From the NCBI RefSeq assembly GCF_003330765.1, contig NZ_CP024903.1, forward strand, positions 682,001 through 746,000: a stretch of 64,000 bases of DNA, given 5' to 3'. The position numbers and the translations under genes are program-made. The stretch is from Burkholderia pyrrocinia. GTDB taxonomy: Bacteria; Pseudomonadota; Gammaproteobacteria; Burkholderiales; Burkholderiaceae. Numbering within the stretch: position 1 is the stretch's first letter; every line of letters starts with the position of its first letter. Of the stretch, positions 18,152-26,589 are shown in pieces. The notes under the pieces were generated by a model. It made no database searches. It saw only the letters and a program-made list of their open reading frames with translations, and was not told where the DNA came from.

Positions 18152-19066
18152 TCAAAAGATCGACCGCCCCGAATAGGTCGTCAACCATTCCAAAGCCAGC
18201 GTGCCCGCCAGCGAGTTCCCGTTCGCATCGAGCCCCGGCGCCCACACGCACACGGCCATCTCGCCGGGCAGCACCGCGACGATCCCGCCGCCGACACCGC
18301 TTTTCGCGGGCAGGCCGACGCGGTACACGAAATCGCCGGCCGCATCGTAGGTGCCGCAGGTCAGCATCAGCGCCGACAGGCGCTTCGCGGAACTCGAATC
18401 GACGATCCGCTCGCCGGTCACCGGCGCGACGCCGCCGTTCGCGAGGAACAGCGCGGCTTGCGCGAGTTCGACGCAGTTCATCGTGATCGCGCACTGGCGG
18501 CAATACGCATCGATCACCGTATCGGGCGGCATCTGCATGTTGCCGAAGCTCGCCATGAAATGCGCCATCGCGCGATTGCGCTCCGCGTGCAGCAGTTCCG
18601 ACTGGGCGACGCGCGAATCGTAGTCGATGTCGGTGGCGCTGATCAGCCGCCGCACGAATTCGACGAGCGCCGTCTCGGCCTTCACGAAGCGGCGGCACAG
18701 CACGTCGGTGACGACCAGCGCGCCGGCGTTGATGAACGGATTGCGCGGCTTGCCGCGCTCGCTTTCGAGTTGTACCAGCGAATTGAACGCGTTGCCGGAC
18801 GGTTCGCGGCCGACCCGTTCCCACAGTGCATCGCCCAGCAACTGGAACGCGAGCGTGCACGCGAACAGCTTCGAGATGCTCTGGATCGAGAAGCGCTCAT
18901 GCGAGTCGCCGACCGTGTAAACGTTTCCGTCGAGCGTCACGACGGCCATCCCGAACTTGTCGGCGGGCACTTTCGCGAGTTCGGGAATGTAGTCCGCGAC
19001 CCGTCCCTGGCCAATCCAGGGGGCGAGTTCGGTGTGGATGCGTTCGAGGATCGATTGATAATTCAT
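18152..19066 (-). CDS. glsA: Glutaminase (serine-dependent, GlsA family)
   Basis: A 304-residue protein of exactly the family's length. It has the beta-lactamase-like Ser-x-x-Lys active-site pair in FSIQSISKLF (Ser63, Lys66), the NPFINAGALVV segment and a C-terminal KSGVGGGIVAVLPG motif, all typical of bacterial glutaminases. It converts glutamine to glutamate and ammonia in the cytoplasm, which can serve nitrogen supply or acid resistance. It is divergent from a two-component response regulator gene 220 bp away. Confidence 0.95.
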   Translation of the reverse strand: MNYQSILERIHTELAPWIGQGRVADYIPELAKVPADKFGMAVVTLDGNVYTVGDSHERFSIQSISKLFACTLAFQLLGDALWERVGREPSGNAFNSLVQLESERGKPRNPFINAGALVVTDVLCRRFVKAETALVEFVRRLISATDIDYDSRVAQSELLHAERNRAMAHFMASFGNMQMPPDTVIDAYCRQCAITMNCVELAQAALFLANGGVAPVTGERIVDSSSAKRLSALMLTCGTYDAAGDFVYRVGLPAKSGVGGGIVAVLPGEMAVCVWAPGLDANGNSLAGTLALEWLTTYSGRSIF

Positions 19067-19286
19067 TACGTCAGGCGGGTAGGTGCGCGGTCCGGATTCC
19101 GGCGAGCCCGTATGGAACCGTCTCGGCGCCGATTCGTCAAGCGCGGCCGACATCGTGCCCTTATTTTTTGAGACGGGCAAACGGGCAATCGGCGGGCGCA
19201 GTATCATGCGGTACGTTTCGGCCGATGGCCGGCGTCCGGCACCTGCCGGCGCCGCCGCGGCCTCTCCGATGATCCGACCGCTGCCC

Positions 19287-19997
19287 ATGTCTTTTCGCAT
19301 CCTGCTCGTCGAAGACGACACCCGCCTGTCCACGCTGATCGCCGGCTACCTGCGCAAGAACGACTATGAAGTCGACACTGTGCTGCATGGTGACGCCGCG
19401 GTGCCGGCGATCCTGTCCATTCGTCCCGATCTCGTCATTCTCGACGTGAACCTGCCGGGCAAGGACGGCTTCGAAATCTGTCGCGAGGCGCGCAAGCAGT
19501 ACGACGGCGTGATCATCATGGTGACGGCGCGCGACGAGCCGTTCGACGAACTGCTCGGCCTCGAGTTCGGCGCGGACGACTACGTGCACAAGCCGGTCGA
19601 GCCGCGCATCCTGCTCGCGCGGATCAAGGCGCAACTGCGCCGCGCACCCGCGCGCGTGGCCGAGAGCGCCGCGCCGCAGCCCGAGCGCTTCGCGTTCGGC
19701 AAGTTCTCGATCGACCGCACCGACCGCACCGTCGTGCTGCCCGACGGCAGCACGCCCGATCTCACGTCGGCCGAGTTCGACCTGCTGTGGGCGCTCGTGT
19801 GCCATGCGGGCGAAGTCGTCAGCCGCGACGACCTGATGCTGCAGTTGCGCGGGGTCGAATTCGACGGCCTCGACCGCACGATCGACGGGCGCATCTCGAA
19901 GTTGCGCCGCAAGCTGCGCGACGACGCGAGCAACCCGCAGCGGATCAAGACGATCCGCAGCAAGGGTTATCAATTCAGCAAGCACGCGTGGGAATGA
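19287..19997 (+). CDS. OmpR-class response regulator (RstA-like)
   Basis: A 236-residue response regulator with a receiver domain (acidic pair Glu9-Asp10-Asp11, phosphoacceptor Asp53 in LDVNLPG, conserved Lys in HKPVEP) and a C-terminal winged-helix OmpR/PhoB domain ending RSKGYQFSKHAWE. The ATG at 19287 begins at the receiver fold; upstream in-frame sequence is not conserved-looking. It lies 64 bp before a histidine kinase on the same strand. The layout resembles RstA-RstB, but the signal and regulon cannot be read here. Confidence 0.92.
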   Translation: MSFRILLVEDDTRLSTLIAGYLRKNDYEVDTVLHGDAAVPAILSIRPDLVILDVNLPGKDGFEICREARKQYDGVIIMVTARDEPFDELLGLEFGADDYVHKPVEPRILLARIKAQLRRAPARVAESAAPQPERFAFGKFSIDRTDRTVVLPDGSTPDLTSAEFDLLWALVCHAGEVVSRDDLMLQLRGVEFDGLDRTIDGRISKLRRKLRDDASNPQRIKTIRSKGYQFSKHAWE

Positions 19998-20061
19998 CGC
20001 CGCCTTCGCGCGACGCCGTCAGGTTCCGCGCGGGCATTCCGCCCGCCGGCCGGGAGCCGCG

Positions 20062-21192
20062 ATGATCCGACGAACCCGTTCGCACCCCGATGCACCGCCG
20101 CTGCCGACGCTGCGCTACGTCAAATGGCGCTGGCTGCATTTCCGCCGCGCGTGGACCGACACGCGCGCCGACCGCATTCCGAGCTGGTCGCGCCTGTACG
20201 TGCGCACCTACCTGCATCTGCTGGGCCTCGTGCTGCTGACTGCGCTCGTGCCGGCGCTCGCGCTGTGCGTCGAATTGTCGCCGCAGGTCGTGTGGCATGC
20301 ATTCGACTCGCTGCCGGGCGATATCTGGATCGTGCTCGCGTTCGTGTTCGCCGCCCCCGCGCTCGCGGCGTACCGGTGGATGCGGCCCGTCTGGTCGGAT
20401 CTCGTGATGGTGCGCGAACGCGCGATCGACTTCACGGGCGGGCGCTTCAACACGCGTGCGCGCGAATCGCACAGCGTGATCATCGGCCCGCTCGCGCGTA
20501 CGCTGAATGCGCTCGCGATGCGCATGGAGCGGCTGATCGCCGCGCAGCGCGATCTCACGAACGGCATCTCGCACGAGCTGCGCACGCCGCTCGCGCGTGT
20601 GCGCTTCGCGCTCGAAATGCTGCGCGAACCGGGTTCCGCGGCCGAATACCAGGGCGCGCTCGAGAGCATCGCGCAGGACGTGACCGAGCTCGAGGAGTTG
20701 ATCGACATGAGCCTCACGTTTGCGCGGCTCGAATACAGCTCGCTGCAGTCGAGCCTGGAGTTGACCGCGCCCGTCGCGTGGTTCGAGCATCAGGTCAGCG
20801 ACGCGCAACTGCTGTATCCGGAGCGCGCGATCGAGTCGCGCATCGCGATCGCGTCGGACCTGCGCGTGAAGATGGACCGGCGGCTGATGTCGTACGCGAT
20901 ACGCAACCTGCTGCGCAACGCGAGCAAGTATGCGAAATCGCAGATCGTCGTCGGGATCTCGCTCGTGCACGGCAATATCGGAATCTTCGTCGAGGACGAC
21001 GGCCCCGGCGTGCCCGAGAACGAACGCGAACGGATCTTCGACGCATTTGTGCGCCTCGACCGCCGCACCGGCGGCTACGGACTCGGCCTCTCGATCACGC
21101 GGCAGGTGCTCCATGCGCACAACGGCCGGATCGCGGTCGTCGATCCGGTCGAACTCGGTGGCGCGCGGTTCGAGATCAGCTGGCCGGTCTAG
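20062..21192 (+). CDS. Sensor histidine kinase (RstB-like)
   Basis: A 376-residue inner membrane kinase. Two hydrophobic segments (about residues 50-72 and 88-105) enclose a very short periplasmic loop, so sensing probably occurs in or near the membrane. A HAMP-like linker precedes the dimerisation motif ISHELRTPLARV (phosphoacceptor His171), and the ATPase domain carries RNLLRNASKYA, DDGPGVP and GYGLGLSI. It follows its response regulator and should phosphorylate it. The N-terminal 45 residues are Arg-rich and cytoplasmic. Confidence 0.92.
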   Translation: MIRRTRSHPDAPPLPTLRYVKWRWLHFRRAWTDTRADRIPSWSRLYVRTYLHLLGLVLLTALVPALALCVELSPQVVWHAFDSLPGDIWIVLAFVFAAPALAAYRWMRPVWSDLVMVRERAIDFTGGRFNTRARESHSVIIGPLARTLNALAMRMERLIAAQRDLTNGISHELRTPLARVRFALEMLREPGSAAEYQGALESIAQDVTELEELIDMSLTFARLEYSSLQSSLELTAPVAWFEHQVSDAQLLYPERAIESRIAIASDLRVKMDRRLMSYAIRNLLRNASKYAKSQIVVGISLVHGNIGIFVEDDGPGVPENERERIFDAFVRLDRRTGGYGLGLSITRQVLHAHNGRIAVVDPVELGGARFEISWPV

Positions 21193-21276
21193 CGGCCTGT
21201 CCGGCGTAGCCGGACAATGCGGGCAACCCGGTCGCCGTGCAGCGGAGGCCGCCGCGGCGACCTCCGCGCGCCAGGG

Positions 21277-23670
21277 TCAGTACGTGCGACCGAGCTGCAG
21301 GTAGATGTTGCGCCGGCCGCCCGGCGCGAGCGCGACACCCATGTACAGCGGGCCGAACGCGGTCGACAGGCTCGTGAAGAACGTATAGCTCTGCTTGAGC
21401 GCGCCGCCGCCGACTTTCACGCCGCTCGACCACACGTTGCCGACTTCCGCGCTGGCGCCGACCGACAGTGCCTTGACCGGGGACGCGTTGAACGTCATCA
21501 ACTGATTCATGTAGGTCACGTTCCCGTACGCGAGCTCGTTGCCGGTCAGCTGGTCGGCCGCATACGCGGCCAGGTGCTGGAACCCGCCGAGCGTGAAGTT
21601 GAACGCGTTGATCAGGTTGGTGCCGCCGATGCTCTTGCCGCCCTCGATCGTTGCGCTGACGCTGTGCCGGCCGAACTGCTGCGCGATCATCGCCTTGCCG
21701 TAGATCTCGGTGTAAGGCGTGTTGGACGTTTCGGCGAGGTCCTCCGCGGACTGGCTGTTGTGCGACCACAGCGAGCGTTCGACACGGAGTTCGGTGTAGT
21801 AACCCCTGCGCGGGAACATCGGATCGTCGAGCTGATCGATGACGAGCCGCGCGCGCGCGGTCAGCGCCTGCGACGTGAAGCTCGGCCAGATCAGCGTCGA
21901 GCTGCCGTCGTCGAACGGGAACGGCAGGTTGTAGTTCGGCGAGCCGTGCCCGGTCGCGTAGCCGATGCCCATCCGGAAGTCGCCAAGCCGGGCGATCGGC
22001 AGGCCGAAGTCGATCCCGGTGCGCGCCGTCTGCATCAGGTACTGGTTCAGTTTCACCTCGCCGCTGTTGTCGTACAGGTTGACGTAGCGACGCTGATATT
22101 CCGCATAGGGCGAAATGTAGAAACCGTATGCGGCTGGCAGCGGCTGGCGCAATTCGACGCGCGCCGACTGCAGGTCGCTGCCGATCGTCGTATCCGCGCG
22201 GAACTCGAGCCCCGATTCGGTGAGCCACGGCCGCCGGTAGCCGACATGCAGGCGGAAGCCGCCCTCGTCGGTCGAACTGCTCGACAGGCCGAGCCCGAAC
22301 AGCAGGAAATTCGGCCCCCAGTATTTTTCGCGCGCGTTGATCTCGAGCACGTTGTCGTCGCCGTGGCTCACGATCTGCTGGGTGACGCTCTCGAAGTTGC
22401 CGCCCGTCGTCAAGCCGAGCAGGTCCTGGCTGACGACCTGCGGGTCGTAAGTGTCGCCGGGCTTCACGTGCAGCGCGTCGCTGACGACCCGCTTCGGCAC
22501 GCCCCCGCTGGTCTCGATGTCGATGCGCGTGATCCGGATCGGCGGCGGCAGCGGCTGCGCGTGGGCCGACCGGTAGGTCGCGTACTGTTCCGGCGTGAGC
22601 GCGAAGCGCTGCAGCTTGGGCAGCGCGGCGGTCGCGGCGGCCGCGCCGGCGGCGATCGCCTGCTTCGCGTTCTGGAAATCGGTGAACGCGAGCGCGCCGA
22701 GGTCCGGCGTGAGCAGCACGTCCTGCGCGTCGAGCTGCTTGCGCTGCGCGGTCACGTTCTGGCGGATCAGGATGCCGACCATCTGCTGCATCACGTCGGC
22801 GGGCGACGCGAGCGCGTCCAGCGGGCGCAGTTGCGAGCCGATGTCGACGGCGATCACGACGTTCGCGCCCATCTGCCGCGCGGTGTCGACGGGCAGGTTG
22901 CTGACGAGGCCGCCGTCCACGAGCGCGCGCCCGTTGATCTCGGCAGGCGCGAACAGGCCGGGCATCGCCATGCTCGCGCGGATCGCGAGCGGCAGCGAGC
23001 CGTGGTCGAGCACGACCATCTGCCCCGTCTGCAGGTCGGTCGCGACCGCGCGGTACGGGATCGGCAGCCGGTCGAACGGCTGGTTGGTCGGCACGACGGC
23101 CGTCCAGTTCGCGAGCAGCGCCTGCAGCCGGTTGCCCTGCACGAGGCCGACCGGCGCCTTCACGCCTTTCTTGCCGAAGCCGAGCGTCAGGCCGTTGATG
23201 TACAGGCGTTCGTCTTCCCGGCTGGCTTGCGGCAGGTCCGCGCGATCCGTCACGTCGAACGCGATATCCGCGAGGTTGACTTCCGACAGCCGCTTCTGCA
23301 TCTCGACGGCGGCCATCCCGCTCGCGTACAGGCCGCCGACCACGGCACCCATGCTGGTGCCCGCGATGCAGTCGATCGGGATGCGGTTGTCCTCCAGCAC
23401 TTTCAGCACGCCGAGGTGCGCGTAGCCGCGCGCGCCGCCGCCGGACAGCACGAGGCCGATCGACGGGCGGCCGGCCGGGCCGCCGTCGGCCGTGCAGGTG
23501 TGCCCGGCCGTGGCGGGCGCGGCAGCCGGCGCGTTCGCGGCGGCTGCCTGAGGGGCGGCGGATTCGGTGGCCGGCAGCGGCTGCGCGGCGACCGTGCAGC
23601 ACCAGAAGGCGACGAGCGTCGTGCAGAGCGGGCGCACCCGCGTCCAGCGGAGGGAAACGGTCGCTGTCAT
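21277..23670 (-). CDS. Patatin-like phospholipase with Omp85 beta-barrel (PlpD type)
   Basis: A 797-residue protein with signal peptide, patatin domain and barrel. The patatin module has the oxyanion GGGARG (77-82), nucleophile GTSMG (Ser106) and catalytic DGG (Asp252). A POTRA-like segment follows at about 340-410, then an Omp85-type barrel ending in LGRTY with a C-terminal aromatic. This is the type Vd (PlpD) layout, in which a lipase domain is carried to the cell surface by its own barrel. A low-complexity Ala-Pro stretch lies between signal and patatin domain. It is a single-gene unit. Confidence 0.92.
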   Translation of the reverse strand: MTATVSLRWTRVRPLCTTLVAFWCCTVAAQPLPATESAAPQAAAANAPAAAPATAGHTCTADGGPAGRPSIGLVLSGGGARGYAHLGVLKVLEDNRIPIDCIAGTSMGAVVGGLYASGMAAVEMQKRLSEVNLADIAFDVTDRADLPQASREDERLYINGLTLGFGKKGVKAPVGLVQGNRLQALLANWTAVVPTNQPFDRLPIPYRAVATDLQTGQMVVLDHGSLPLAIRASMAMPGLFAPAEINGRALVDGGLVSNLPVDTARQMGANVVIAVDIGSQLRPLDALASPADVMQQMVGILIRQNVTAQRKQLDAQDVLLTPDLGALAFTDFQNAKQAIAAGAAAATAALPKLQRFALTPEQYATYRSAHAQPLPPPIRITRIDIETSGGVPKRVVSDALHVKPGDTYDPQVVSQDLLGLTTGGNFESVTQQIVSHGDDNVLEINAREKYWGPNFLLFGLGLSSSSTDEGGFRLHVGYRRPWLTESGLEFRADTTIGSDLQSARVELRQPLPAAYGFYISPYAEYQRRYVNLYDNSGEVKLNQYLMQTARTGIDFGLPIARLGDFRMGIGYATGHGSPNYNLPFPFDDGSSTLIWPSFTSQALTARARLVIDQLDDPMFPRRGYYTELRVERSLWSHNSQSAEDLAETSNTPYTEIYGKAMIAQQFGRHSVSATIEGGKSIGGTNLINAFNFTLGGFQHLAAYAADQLTGNELAYGNVTYMNQLMTFNASPVKALSVGASAEVGNVWSSGVKVGGGALKQSYTFFTSLSTAFGPLYMGVALAPGGRRNIYLQLGRTY

Positions 23671-23940
23671 GGTGGAAATACCTGGCGTGATCGGGCGTCT
23701 GAGGCCTGCCGGGAGCAGGCAAGACCGAGAGGTTACCGTGTTTTACAGGCGCAACGCGAGAGAGCGTTGCGTAGCCAGGCGCGTCCGGAACGGCACTTTC
23801 GGCAATTTCGTCGCGAAAAAATCATCGGAATTATCTAAAGTATCGGAACGATTTGCCGCTAAGCTCGTGATGGGGCGGCATCGACGCGCTGCAAGAATGC
23901 GGCGCGGCTGTCCCGGCCCGTTCGTTCACAAAGGTTTGAT

Positions 23941-24975
23941 ATGTCGACACCGCTGTTCGGAAAGTTGTTTGCGCAACCCGTTGCGATCGACCCTGGAACG
24001 GCGAGTACGCAGATCTATACGCACGAACGCGGCGTGGTGCTGAACCAGCCATCGGTCGTCTGCTTCCGCAAGGCCGGCGCGACCGACGCGCGGCCGACGC
24101 TCGAGGCGGTCGGCGAGCTCGCGAAAGCGCTGCTCGGCCGCGAACCGGGGCATCTCGAATCCGTGCGGCCGATGCGGCACGGCGTGATCGCCGACGCGCA
24201 CGCGGCCGAGCAGATGATCCGCAGCTTCATCGACATGTCGCGCACGCGTTCGCGCTTCGGCCGCCGCGTCGAGGTCACGCTGTGCGTGCCGTCCGATGCG
24301 ACGGCCGTCGAGCGCCGCGCGCTCCGCGAGGCCGCGTTCGCGGCGGGCGTGTCGGAGGTCGAACTGATCGAGGAATCGCTGGCTGCCGGGCTCGGCGCGG
24401 GCCTGCCGGTGACCGAGCCGGTCGGCTCGATGGTCATCGACATCGGCGGCGGGACGACCGAAGTCGCGGTGATCGCGCTCGGCGGCATCGTCTACCGCGA
24501 GGCGATCCGCGTCGGCGGCAACCAGTTCGACGCGGCGATCGTCAACCATATCCGCAACCTGTACGGCGTGCTGCTCGGCGAGCAGACGGCCGAGCACGTG
24601 AAGAAGACGATCGGTTCGGCCACCAGCGCGGTGCCGCGCGCGTCGACGCGGGCGGTCGGGCGCAGCATCGGCGACGGCCTGCCGCGCTCGGTCGAGCTGT
24701 CCAACCACGACGTCGCGGACGCGCTGGCCGCGCCGCTCAAGCAGGTGATCGGCGCGGTGAAGTCGGTACTGGAAAACGCACCGGCCGAACTCGTGACCGA
24801 CATCGCGCATCGCGGCGTGGTGCTGACGGGCGGCGGCGCGCTGCTCGCCGGTCTCGAACGTCTGCTGTACGACGAGACGGGGGTGATCGCCCGGATCGCC
24901 GACGAACCGGCCACCTGCGCGGTGCGCGGCGCCGGCGAGGCGATGGGGCGGCTCGCGATGTGCCCGGTCGATTGA
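23941..24975 (+). CDS. MreB-like actin homologue (orphan paralogue)
   Basis: A 344-residue actin-fold protein. Phosphate 1 region AIDPGTASTQIY, GVVLNQPSVVC, the phosphate 2 region VIDIGGGTTEVAVIALGGIV and the adenosine motif VVLTGGGALLAG match MreB closely. It has no mreC, mreD or rodA neighbours, so it is likely a second copy in addition to the main shape gene. The first motif reads DPGTAS where canonical MreB has DLGTAN. It may act as an auxiliary or conditional cytoskeletal filament. Confidence 0.88.
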   Translation: MSTPLFGKLFAQPVAIDPGTASTQIYTHERGVVLNQPSVVCFRKAGATDARPTLEAVGELAKALLGREPGHLESVRPMRHGVIADAHAAEQMIRSFIDMSRTRSRFGRRVEVTLCVPSDATAVERRALREAAFAAGVSEVELIEESLAAGLGAGLPVTEPVGSMVIDIGGGTTEVAVIALGGIVYREAIRVGGNQFDAAIVNHIRNLYGVLLGEQTAEHVKKTIGSATSAVPRASTRAVGRSIGDGLPRSVELSNHDVADALAAPLKQVIGAVKSVLENAPAELVTDIAHRGVVLTGGGALLAGLERLLYDETGVIARIADEPATCAVRGAGEAMGRLAMCPVD

Positions 24976-24984
24976 TTCGGTCCG

Positions 24985-25001
24985 GGCCGCGCGGCGCGGC
25001 C
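24985..25001 (+). terminator. Short GC hairpin after the MreB-like gene
   Basis: Arms GGCCGCG and CGCGGCC around a 3-nt loop, 10 bp after the stop at 24975. No U-run; termination is only suggested. Confidence 0.3.
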
Positions 25002-25144
25002 ATTCGCATGCTTTCGATTTCGGTATTGCCGGCGCGCTTTCCCGGGCGCGCTCCGTCGGTCATCGTGCCGAAAGGCCGATAGCAGTCCGGCATCGGTCCG
25101 CCGCGTGGACACGCGCGAGCGCGCCATGCTAGCGTTACGCGCTC

Positions 25145-25855
25145 ATGCGGGGCCGGGCCAGCCGGCACGCGCGACGACCTGAGAGACCGAAAACCTTGAA
25201 AGACCACACCAAACGGGGCGTTGCAGCCCGAACGGGCCGGCTGCTGGCCGTCGTCGCGTGCATCTGGGTCGCCGCGGCCGTCGCGCTCGTCGTATACGGG
25301 ATGCGGATGCCGAGCGAGCCGGCCGACGTGGCCGTGATCTTCGGCAACGCGCTCGACGACACCGGCGCGCCGAAGCCCGTGCTCGCGGCCCGGCTCGACG
25401 TCGGCGTGCGCTGCTACCGCACGGGGCAGTGCCCGGCGTTTCTGGTCAGCGGCGCGATCGACGGCCCCGGGCTGAACGAGGCGACGGCCATGCGCGACTA
25501 TCTCGTGGCGCGCGGCGTGCCGGCGGCCCGGATCGCCGTCGACGACCAGGGCGACAACACGCTCGCGACCGCGCAGCACACGCTCGCGTACCTGCAGGCG
25601 CACCGCCTGTCGCGCGTGCTGATCGTCAGCCAGTACTACCATCTCGCGCGGGCGCGCCTTGCGTTCGAGCGTGTCGGCATCACGCGGGAGAACATCTCCG
25701 CCGCGTACCCGCGCCGCTTCCAGCTGCGCGATGTCTATTCGAGCTGGCGCGAGGTGCCGGCCTACGCCGTCTATGCGGTGCGTCTGTGGGCGAATCCCGA
25801 TGCACGGCCGGTCTCGTTCCGGCCGATGCTTTACCTGATGCGCCTGTTTTCGTAA
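25145..25855 (+). CDS. DUF218 (SanA/YdcF/ElyC-like) membrane protein
   Basis: A 236-residue protein if the ATG at 25145 is used. One hydrophobic helix (about residues 32-51) is followed by a DUF218 fold with AVIFGNAL, FLVSGAIDGPGLNEATAMRD and ARIAVDDQGDNTLATAQ. Family members such as SanA and ElyC act at the inner membrane in envelope integrity, but their chemistry is unclear. The start is uncertain: a TTG at 25196 would remove an Arg-rich 17-residue tail, and no good ribosome site precedes the ATG. Confidence 0.82.
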   Translation: MRGRASRHARRPERPKTLKDHTKRGVAARTGRLLAVVACIWVAAAVALVVYGMRMPSEPADVAVIFGNALDDTGAPKPVLAARLDVGVRCYRTGQCPAFLVSGAIDGPGLNEATAMRDYLVARGVPAARIAVDDQGDNTLATAQHTLAYLQAHRLSRVLIVSQYYHLARARLAFERVGITRENISAAYPRRFQLRDVYSSWREVPAYAVYAVRLWANPDARPVSFRPMLYLMRLFS

Positions 25856-26589
25856 CGCGACGCGCGGGGGCGAACGCGTCCGGCGCGCATGATTTTCTCC
25901 GCCCTTCGTCGGGTTTCCTGCCGTTTCGCACCGGATGCGGTGTCCCTTCTGTGCTCGCCGGCCGCACGTGTGCCATCGGCGCTGGACTCGCGATAACGTT
26001 GTGCTTTTCAGGGTTGGTGCAGGGCGGAAATAGGGGCGATTTGCGAAACGCCTGAAAATCCCGTTTTATCCAATGATTAACCGGTCGCGAATTATCTGCG
26101 TCGGTGATCCGTCAGAATGAAAATATTGCGCTGCAAAAATACGTGTGTCTCGAATCATGGCGGTATACCCGCGTTTTCACGGATGCGGCGATGTCGATGT
26201 TTTTGAGAAAAATCAAAAGAGACGGACGGAAAATATGCGGGACACCGTCGCCAGGCAAGCGGCGGCGGGTAAAAAATACACGCTTCCTGGCCCTTGGTCC
26301 GATAGGTAAACATCGACTGGAAAATGGCGTGAGTTTGATATAGCCTTGTCTGACAAAAGGCACGGCAGTAATCAAATCAACCAGAAATCCGCTGTATAAA
26401 AACAGGGGCAAGCGTCATGTCATTCGACTAGTTTCGCATCCGCAACCCGGGGCCGATTAAAGATTCATCCACGAATAAGCCGACGTCGCATCGCGACCGC
26501 CGGCGCGGACGCTTTTGTCCGTGATTTTCTGCCGCCGGTTGTTCGGTGCGACCGCAATGCCAATACCAAAGCCAATAACTGGGGGAAAC
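25856..26589. other. AT-richer leader region before the autotransporter
   Basis: About 730 bp without a convincing gene; a 79-codon open frame at 26104-26343 has no ribosome site or recognisable product. From about 26040 to 26480 the sequence is markedly AT-richer than the rest of the window. It ends with GGGGGAAAC as the ribosome site for the autotransporter ATG at 26590. A long regulated 5' leader or an acquired segment are both possible. Confidence 0.5.

Noticed and set aside
26220..26340. Cyclic-di-GMP or other riboswitch in the autotransporter leader
   Set aside because: Some A-rich loops looked suggestive, but the conserved GEMM core and pairing pattern could not be found.
26104..26343. 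A 79-codon frame in the leader before the autotransporter
   Set aside because: No ribosome site, no recognisable protein features, and the region is AT-rich noncoding DNA.
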